From NCBI RefSeq assembly GCF_003860465.1, contig NZ_CP034188.1, forward strand, positions 1 to 63,735: a stretch of DNA of 63,735 nucleotides, written 5' to 3'. This document shows, piece after piece, positions 58,541 through 63,735 of this stretch. A model generated the notes under the pieces. That model saw only the letters and a list, made by a program, of their open reading frames with translations. It made no database searches and had not been told where the DNA came from. A program made the translations under genes and the position numbers. This stretch comes from Deinococcus psychrotolerans. GTDB lineage: Bacteria > Deinococcota > Deinococci > Deinococcales > Deinococcaceae. Every line of letters starts with the position of its first letter. Positions within the stretch are counted from its first letter, which is position 1.

Positions 58541-61275
58541 TGCCAAAACTACTGGAGCTGGACCGGACATTTCAAATCGCCATGCCCGCCAATGCCAACG
58601 GCGGCTGGGTTGATCTGAAGTGGGATTCTTCTTGGCGCGTCGCGGCGCTGCTGGCCGGCGGCGCAGATCGGGGCAAGATCGAGATCGTCAGTGGCTTCGG
58701 GCGCTTTGCCGCACTGGACAGCGCAGCAGGCGCAGGCTACAAGCCCCTCTTGGCGGCTGGGCCGGTGCTGGCCGACGTGCTGCCCGGCGCAGGCCTGCCT
58801 TACCTGACGATCACGGTGACGCCGACGTATGGGGTGGGTGTGCGCGATCCGGGTGTGACCACCATTTACCGGGGTAGGCCGCACGAAACCTCGCCTGGGG
58901 TGTGGGATCTGACCGACATCGGATACGACAGTTCGGGGCCAGTGCTGGTGCCGCAGCAGACCCGGCAGAATATTGATGACGCGCTGGGAAGCCTGACCGG
59001 GAAGCTGAGCCAGGCCGATGCTGACCACCTCTTGACCGCGCAATCGCTGGCTGATACCGCGCAGGCTGAAACGCTGCGGAATGCCAACGTGGCGACGGCG
59101 ATTGGGAACGCCAACGCCGCTGCTGCCCTACTCCTCGATCCCGCCGCGTTGATTACGACGCTCAGCGGTATCCCGCTGGTCAGCATCGTCAACGAAACAA
59201 GCACTTTCAGCGGATGGGGCGGCCTGAGTTACCTCGTTACCGGCACCGTCACCAGTCTCAAAATCTACGTCCGGCCCTTTGACGCTGCGGCTCTGCCCAC
59301 TCAGGTTCACCTGACCATCGCACGCGGCACGCGGCTGGGCAGTGTGGACGCTGACTTCACCGTCAATCTGCCCGCCCTTACCGCAGGCGTCACCACCCCC
59401 GTGATCATCAACCTGCCTGCCGGAATCACTCTAAGTAACGAGCGCCTGTACGTCATGGCCCGTTACAACGGCAAAGCGGCTCAGCCCAACGCGGGCGTGC
59501 TGCACGATCACACACCCGCAGGCACCAAAGCGGCCTATACCATCGGCAGTAGCCTCACCGGAACCATCACCGAGAGCGCCAGCACGCTCGATGTGGCGTT
59601 TGACCTCTACAACGACAGCACCGTTCGCAACGCCAGCCCCACCCTGAAAACGGCCATCGCCGGGACAGATGCGGGCGTGGCAGGCACGGCGCTTGCCGGG
59701 TTTGCGTTCACGCCGAGCTTTGCTCCGATTGGCCTTTCTGACCGGGCGAACAACCTCAGCACCTTCAGCGGTTGGGCTTCAAATATCGGCATTCGGGCCG
59801 CTCACAACGCCGTGCAGATTTACGTCAACCCGTGGGACGTGGCGAATCCAATCAAGAACGTGCGCTATCAGGAACGACAAGCGACTAGCACGGGTACGGT
59901 TCTTGTAGACGTGGCTGTGCCGGTGGGCCTGACACCGGGCGGCGGCTATCAGCTCGTCACCATTCCCCTCGGCCTCACCGTCAACGAAGCGGGGACGCTC
60001 TGGGCTGGCATCTGGACGGATGGCCGAACCGGGTATGACAGCATCGTGGGCGGCACCGTCGCGGGCCAGTACACCACCGGGGGCAGCCTGACCGGGGCGT
60101 GGAGTCCCACCAGCAACCTGAATCTGAACGTCATCACGGGTATGGTGGGCACAGCCAAAGCGGCCATCCCAGCGCCGAGCGCCGAGCGCAACGTCAATGC
60201 CCTGCTGGACGCGGGCCTGAACATCCCCTACAAGCTGTGGGCGGTGATGGGCAAAGAACTGAACGTGTACCTCGATGCCATCAAGGTAGTGCCAACTGGC
60301 TTAGCCTCGCTCTACAACGTAGACACCATTGGTGTGCCCGGAAGTGGGGCGCTCTACGCAGACCGCTACACCATCACGCCCGCCAGCGCCACCACCTACG
60401 GAATCGGCTTCCGGCTGATGCACGGCAAGCGGGAAACCGACTACGCCAATGTGGTCGTGCAGACCGTCGCGGCAAACAGTGGGAACGGCGTCACCAGAAA
60501 ACTATTGGTGATGAGCGACAGCAACACCGATTACGGCTACTGGCTCGATAGCTTGCTGAGTCTGTGCGATGCCAATCCGAGTAACACCCAGATCACGCTG
60601 ATGGGCACGCGGCCCGGTTTGTATACCAGCGGCAGCCCAAGAGCGGCCCGCATCAAATCCGAGGGCGTGGCGGGCAGGACGCTGGACTGGCACTATCAAG
60701 ACCCCGCCGCGCCATTCACCTTCAACGGTACTGACCCGAACGGCACGGTGTTCAGCCTGAGCCAGTACCTCACGTCCAGCAGCCAGACCATGAGCGCAAA
60801 CGATTACTTCATGGTTCTGCTCGGCACCAATGATGTGTTCGCCGCCAACACCGACGCGGCAGTGCTGGCACAGGCAGCGGCCATGAAGGTGCAGCTCGAC
60901 GCGGTGATTGCCAACGTCAAGGCAGCGGTGAGCGGGATTCGCGTCATCATCGGTGAGATTCTGCCGCCCGCTGCTTCTCAAGATGCGTTTGGATTCAGCT
61001 ACGGAAATGGACAGACCCGTGACCGCTACCACCGCAACCGCGCTGTCTTGCTGCTCAAATTGCGCGAATGGTACGGAGCGAACACTGGGAACGTCTATTA
61101 CGTCCCGTTTGGCAGTGGGGCGGATACAGTCAACAACTGGGGAACCACCAGTGTGCCGAGGAACGCTTACGACTCGACAAGCATTCCCCAGCAGCAAAAC
61201 GGCGTGCATGTCAGCGCATCGGGGGCTATCATGCCCGCATCGAGCCTGTGGCACTTCATGGCGGCGAACGCCTGA
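58540..61275 (+). CDS. Tail fibre with SGNH/GDSL esterase domain
   Basis: Product of 911 aa; ATG 58540 (TAATG overlap) rather than the open frame from 58393. Residues 1-180: attachment part; about 190-590: two beta-sandwich repeats (STFSGWGGLSYLVTG and STFSGWASNIGIRAAHN share the same start); about 650-911: SGNH hydrolase with Ser661 in MSDSNTD, GTND at 762-765 and His890 in GVHVSASG. The esterase may de-acetylate a host surface glycan for adsorption. The block-V Asp is Asn (QNGVH), so activity needs testing. Confidence 0.85.
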   Translation: MPKLLELDRTFQIAMPANANGGWVDLKWDSSWRVAALLAGGADRGKIEIVSGFGRFAALDSAAGAGYKPLLAAGPVLADVLPGAGLPYLTITVTPTYGVGVRDPGVTTIYRGRPHETSPGVWDLTDIGYDSSGPVLVPQQTRQNIDDALGSLTGKLSQADADHLLTAQSLADTAQAETLRNANVATAIGNANAAAALLLDPAALITTLSGIPLVSIVNETSTFSGWGGLSYLVTGTVTSLKIYVRPFDAAALPTQVHLTIARGTRLGSVDADFTVNLPALTAGVTTPVIINLPAGITLSNERLYVMARYNGKAAQPNAGVLHDHTPAGTKAAYTIGSSLTGTITESASTLDVAFDLYNDSTVRNASPTLKTAIAGTDAGVAGTALAGFAFTPSFAPIGLSDRANNLSTFSGWASNIGIRAAHNAVQIYVNPWDVANPIKNVRYQERQATSTGTVLVDVAVPVGLTPGGGYQLVTIPLGLTVNEAGTLWAGIWTDGRTGYDSIVGGTVAGQYTTGGSLTGAWSPTSNLNLNVITGMVGTAKAAIPAPSAERNVNALLDAGLNIPYKLWAVMGKELNVYLDAIKVVPTGLASLYNVDTIGVPGSGALYADRYTITPASATTYGIGFRLMHGKRETDYANVVVQTVAANSGNGVTRKLLVMSDSNTDYGYWLDSLLSLCDANPSNTQITLMGTRPGLYTSGSPRAARIKSEGVAGRTLDWHYQDPAAPFTFNGTDPNGTVFSLSQYLTSSSQTMSANDYFMVLLGTNDVFAANTDAAVLAQAAAMKVQLDAVIANVKAAVSGIRVIIGEILPPAASQDAFGFSYGNGQTRDRYHRNRAVLLLKLREWYGANTGNVYYVPFGSGADTVNNWGTTSVPRNAYDSTSIPQQQNGVHVSASGAIMPASSLWHFMAANA

Positions 61276-61354
61276 GAACGGCAGGTATCGGGGAGCAGGC
61301 ACAGCAGTTCAGATGAGCTGACTTTGCGCACACTTAACGAAGATAGACTCTGGC

Positions 61355-61567
61355 ATGACTCAAACCGCCTACTTCCGAGCCGTAATCTTGACAAGCATCA
61401 AGAAGCGCTGGAGCTGGCTTCTCGGGCTTCCAGTTCTGCTGTTCATTATGTTGATGATTGCGGAGCAGCAACTCTGGTTCTCTGCCGCCCTCACTGTTGT
61501 ATCGCTCTTTTTGCTGACGGGTTACGCAGCCTGGGCTTCTTACCAGCGACACAAGTACAGTTACTAG
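61355..61567 (+). CDS. Small two-pass membrane protein
   Basis: Product of 70 aa with helices at about residues 21-37 and 42-58. No SD; TAGACT lies 5 nt before the ATG. Between tail fibre and the TATCAGCC array. A holin-like or lysogeny gene is possible. Confidence 0.6.
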   Translation: MTQTAYFRAVILTSIKKRWSWLLGLPVLLFIMLMIAEQQLWFSAALTVVSLFLLTGYAAWASYQRHKYSY

Positions 61568-61651
61568 GGACAAGCGCAAGCTGACCCACCCACCATCAAG
61601 CTGCCTTCGAGCAGCTTTTCATCTTTTGGAATTTCTTCTGATTCCTTGGGT

Positions 61652-61754
61652 TATCGGCCTGTCTCTTGTCCACAACCGGCGACTATCAGCCCAGCCGTCC
61701 CCCCTTCTCAGAGGTATCAGCCGACCATAGACCCGCTTCCCACGGCTATCAGCC
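61652..61754 (+). promoter_or_regulatory. Phased TATC(A/G)GCC repeat array
   Basis: Copies start at 61652, 61684, 61715 and 61747, i.e. 32, 31 and 32 bp apart, three helical turns. Further single copies lie at 62079 and 62411. The last copy before each gene is 21 bp upstream of a TATACT -10 with no -35, as for an activated promoter. Confidence 0.7.
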
Positions 61755-61775
61755 AGCCAACACAGCGCTTTTTTC

Positions 61776-61781
61776 TATACT
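61776..61781 (+). promoter_or_regulatory. -10 element of the first duplicated gene
   Basis: TATACT, 8 nt before ATG 61790, no SD: leaderless geometry. The same TATACT and spacing recur before ATG 62121. Confidence 0.6.
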
Positions 61782-61789
61782 TGGAGTCG

Positions 61790-62068
61790 ATGGCTTCTCC
61801 CTGTAAATCACACATCGTCCTCAGCGGCTCAATCGATCATGCCCTGCTGGCAAGTGCCTCGGTGGACATCCCAAGAACACGTCAGCGGTTGCTGGCCGTC
61901 GCCCTTGAAGATGGTTTGCAACGTTACGATGATCAGACGATTATCACGGCCCTGAGACGGTTGATGGGCAGCGGGTTACTCAAGTCGAGTCGCGGCAAGG
62001 CAAAACTCCGCATCTACTGTCTGACACCACAAGGCGAACAGGTGTTGCAAGCCCTAAACCTAACCTGA
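61790..62068 (+). CDS. Winged-helix-like protein, copy 1
   Basis: Product of 92 aa. ATG 61790 was chosen by the promoter spacing and by alignment with copy 2. Helices then TIITALRRLMGSGLLKSSRG and the end IYCLTPQGEQVLQAL, a typical winged helix with the L-T-x-x-G-x-x-x-L finish. Its upstream array of TATCAGCC sites is a plausible target. Paralogue of the next gene. Confidence 0.7.
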   Translation: MASPCKSHIVLSGSIDHALLASASVDIPRTRQRLLAVALEDGLQRYDDQTIITALRRLMGSGLLKSSRGKAKLRIYCLTPQGEQVLQALNLT

Positions 62069-62120
62069 TTGGCATTGCTATCAGCCAGTCCGCACAGCAC
62101 TTTTCCTATACTGGCCACGG

Positions 62121-62402
62121 ATGATTTCCCACTACAAAACACATATTGTCGTCAGGGATTCCATCGAGCACAGGCTGCTGGCAAGCGCTTCAGTGCGCTT
62201 GCCGAGAACACGTCGGCAACTCCTGGTCATCGCCATTGACCACGGCATGAAGCTCTACGATGATCAAACCGTGGTGACAGCCCTGAGACGCCTGAGTGGC
62301 ACTGGGTTGCTCCAAGCGAATCGTGGCGGCACTGGAGCGCTCCATATTTACTCCTTGACACCGCAAGGCGAACAGGTGCTTCAAGCCCTTGCCCAAACCT
62401 GA
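62121..62402 (+). CDS. Winged-helix-like protein, copy 2
   Basis: Product of 93 aa, clearly homologous to copy 1 (LLASASV, YDDQT-x-TALRRL and SLTPQGEQVLQAL shared). A tandem duplication that includes the promoter; a third promoter-like fragment (TATCAGCC then CCAACACAGC) follows at 62411 with no gene. Possible transcription regulator. Confidence 0.7.
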   Translation: MISHYKTHIVVRDSIEHRLLASASVRLPRTRRQLLVIAIDHGMKLYDDQTVVTALRRLSGTGLLQANRGGTGALHIYSLTPQGEQVLQALAQT

Positions 62403-62433
62403 TTGGCGTGTATCAGCCACCCAACACAGCAAA

Positions 62434-62462
62434 AAGGCCACCCGCGACGGTGGCCTTCCTCT
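62434..62462 (+). terminator. Intrinsic terminator
   Basis: AAGGCCACC (62434-62442) pairs with GGTGGCCTT (62449-62457), followed by CCTCTTTTC. A second hairpin (CCGCC-TCCG-GGCGG, about 62522-62534) precedes the next gene. Confidence 0.8.
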
Positions 62463-62559
62463 TTTCTACGCCGCTTCCGGCCCCTCCCCGAACCGAGCCA
62501 GCGCCCCAGCTTGGTACACAGCCGCCTCCGGGCGGTTCTTTCGTTTCCACAGGAGGCCT

Positions 62560-62940
62560 ATGAAATCATCCTTACTGCTGCTCGGCACCTTGCTGCTGAG
62601 TCAGCCTTCGCCCAGCCCGCCTGTCTTCTGCGAAGTTCGCATCCTGCGCGACTACGATGTCAGCCTCACGTACTTCGCCGTGTTCCGGCTCGCTTCAAGC
62701 TGCCCGGCCGGCGGCGTCGCCCGTGTCCGCAAGTCCAGCACCATGAACACCAAAGCAGCGGGCGCACGGTACCAACCCATTCGTCCGCTGGTCGGCGCGT
62801 GGGAAGTCAGTGCTGACGGCACCACCATTCCCTTCTCCTCTCGCTGGACGCTCAACTCCTGGCAGTGGCAATACTGGGACGGCGACGAGTGGAAGCCGAT
62901 GAAGTCCGCCCGCCGCCTCCCGAGCGGGGAGCGGCCATGA
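62560..62940 (+). CDS. Exported protein of the lysis region
   Basis: Product of 126 aa; AGGAGG 3-4 nt before the ATG. Signal peptide MKSSLLLLGTLLLSQPSPSP, then a beta-rich mature part with Trp-rich end (WTLNSWQWQYWDGDEWKP). ATGA overlap to the next gene. It could be a periplasmic lysis factor. No family recognised. Confidence 0.65.
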   Translation: MKSSLLLLGTLLLSQPSPSPPVFCEVRILRDYDVSLTYFAVFRLASSCPAGGVARVRKSSTMNTKAAGARYQPIRPLVGAWEVSADGTTIPFSSRWTLNSWQWQYWDGDEWKPMKSARRLPSGERP

Positions 62941-63389
62941 GCCTCGCGCCGATCACCATCAAAAGCCCGCTGTTCTGGGACGGCGTGGCCTGGACAGCGC
63001 GGTGGCTGATCGCCCTCGCCCACCTGCTGTTCCTCTTCCCGGCAGCGCTGCGCCCCGAAATCCTCGAAGATCTTCCGGCATACCGACTGTTCGGGCAGAT
63101 CATGCCGTTCTCGACCTGGGCGGCGCTGTCGTTTCTGGCGTTCGTGCTGCTGATCAGCGTGCCGACCCGCGTGCCGTTCGGATTGATCAGCACCAGCTTC
63201 TCGGCGGCGCTGTGGTTTTTGTCGGGAACAGTCTTCTCGCAGGGCGTGGGGATGATCTTCGGCAGCCTGGTGTGCTACGCCCTCGGGGCGCTGGGCATGA
63301 GCCTGTTTACCCGCTCGCTGTGGGCTTACGCGGGCCGCAATGGCTGGTTCAAACGGGTGGTTCTCAGGGGCCACCACGATGCCAGATGA
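62937..63389 (+). CDS. Multi-pass membrane protein of the lysis cassette
   Basis: Product of 150 aa with four hydrophobic segments (about 16-38, 55-75, 80-100 and 105-125). It precedes the spanin-like gene and the endolysin. It may be a holin, antiholin or membrane adaptor; the 909-1223 product is the alternative holin. Confidence 0.65.
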   Translation: MSLAPITIKSPLFWDGVAWTARWLIALAHLLFLFPAALRPEILEDLPAYRLFGQIMPFSTWAALSFLAFVLLISVPTRVPFGLISTSFSAALWFLSGTVFSQGVGMIFGSLVCYALGALGMSLFTRSLWAYAGRNGWFKRVVLRGHHDAR

Positions 63390-63705
63390 AAGCACCAAAG
63401 ACCTGCTCGGGCAGGCCGGCGTGTGGCTGGGCGGCGGCGGCATCCTGGCCGGGCTGGGGGTGCTACTGCGCGGACTGATCACCGGCTCGCTCGGACAGGA
63501 AAAGGAAGTTCGCGACAGCTTGGCGACCCGTAACGAAAGTTTGCAGAAAGAACGCGACGCCGCAGAAGCCGCCGAGCGCAAGATGACCGGCTACCGCGAC
63601 GCCTGGCGCTACCAAGCCCAACTGGCCCGTCTAGACGCTGAGGAACTCGCACGCAAGGCGGGTGTGACTCTGCCGCCTTGGCCAGACGCACCGGAGGCCC
63701 CATGA
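63379..63705 (+). CDS. Membrane protein with coiled coil, possible inner-membrane spanin
   Basis: Product of 108 aa; ATG 63379 overlaps the previous gene. One membrane helix (VWLGGGGILAGLGVLLRGLI, about 15-35), then a charged coiled coil (LATRNESLQKERDAAEAAER) and a Pro-rich end. This is the plan of inner-membrane spanins. The endolysin follows across the window boundary. Confidence 0.65.
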   Translation: MPDESTKDLLGQAGVWLGGGGILAGLGVLLRGLITGSLGQEKEVRDSLATRNESLQKERDAAEAAERKMTGYRDAWRYQAQLARLDAEELARKAGVTLPPWPDAPEAP

Positions 63706-63724
63706 GACCTTGCTCACCCCATTT

Positions 63725-63735
63725 GGAGGAACACC
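63725..63735 (+). promoter_or_regulatory. Ribosome-binding site of the endolysin across the window junction
   Basis: GGAGG (63725-63729) plus 6 nt ends exactly at the last base; the next base in a circle is the ATG at position 1. This is the best single piece of evidence for circularity. Confidence 0.85.

Noticed and set aside
63702..63735. ATGA start after the spanin-like gene
   Set aside because: Read around the circle it gives only 14 codons; probably chance.
1..63735. Integrase, transposase or IS ends
   Set aside because: No frame shows the R-H-R-Y pattern of tyrosine recombinases, a serine-recombinase catalytic start or a DDE transposase; no IS-like terminal repeats seen.
1..63735. tRNA genes and CRISPR arrays
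   Set aside because: No cloverleaf or repeat-spacer pattern was found by eye. The TATCAGCC array and the iterons are too short and regular to be CRISPR.

Overview
The window reads as a complete circular temperate phage genome, most likely a phage-plasmid. It starts exactly on the ATG of an endolysin gene, and its last 11 bases (63725-63735) are the ribosome-binding site for that ATG, so the two ends join in the middle of the lysis cassette. No integrase or resolvase gene is visible. There is a ParA ATPase with a small ribbon-helix-helix-like partner and repeated candidate centromere DNA (28744-29760), and a replication initiator that carries four 16-bp tandem iterons inside its own coding sequence (24300-24363). 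The DNA is GC-rich. Many promoters show a leaderless geometry (TANNNT, 6-8 nt, start codon) that is common in Deinococcus. A Deinococcus-like diderm host fits this and the spanin-like lysis proteins, but it remains an inference.

Layout: 1-2666, lysis genes (M15 endolysin, holin candidate, two lipoproteins). 2760-6769, accessory block with an MmeI-like restriction-modification enzyme, a membrane protein and small genes. 7017-9902, a tightly coupled three-gene module (DUF4062 protein, uracil-phosphoribosyltransferase-like protein, ImmA/IrrE metallopeptidase) facing a WYL-like gene. 10075-17112, a leftward early operon of small overlapping genes, broken by a rightward membrane-protein gene (13127-14254) and holding a decayed cytosine methyltransferase. 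17200-18820, the immunity region: CI/LexA-type repressor, three matching operators over three promoters, a small XRE protein and a GIY-YIG protein. 18829-21759, a membrane-anchored protein and an XRE-ImmA/IrrE pair. 21829-25358, the rightward replication operon. 25374-27585, a regulator-like gene, a candidate small RNA of about 100 nt and an Xre-RES toxin-antitoxin pair. 27714-30913, VRR-NUC nuclease, partition genes and hypotheticals.

The late operon runs from about 30921 to 61275 in siphovirus order: small terminase (split across two frames), large terminase, portal, S49 protease with an internal start for a scaffold protein, decoration protein, capsid, connectors, tail tube, tail chaperones G and GT joined by a -1 frameshift at CCCAAAA, tape measure with an embedded cysteine peptidase, distal tail proteins and an SGNH-esterase tail fibre. 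A visibly AT-rich accessory island (43566-47455) lies between the chaperones and the tape measure; it holds a HigBA-like pair, a membrane/soluble protein pair, a lipoprotein and HNH remnants. From 61652 to 62402 two tandemly duplicated winged-helix-like genes lie behind helically phased TATCAGCC repeats. The remaining lysis genes run through 63705 into position 1.

The most novel-looking items are the DUF4062/phosphoribosyltransferase/ImmA module, the candidate small RNA next to the RES toxin, and the phased TATCAGCC array with its duplicated genes.
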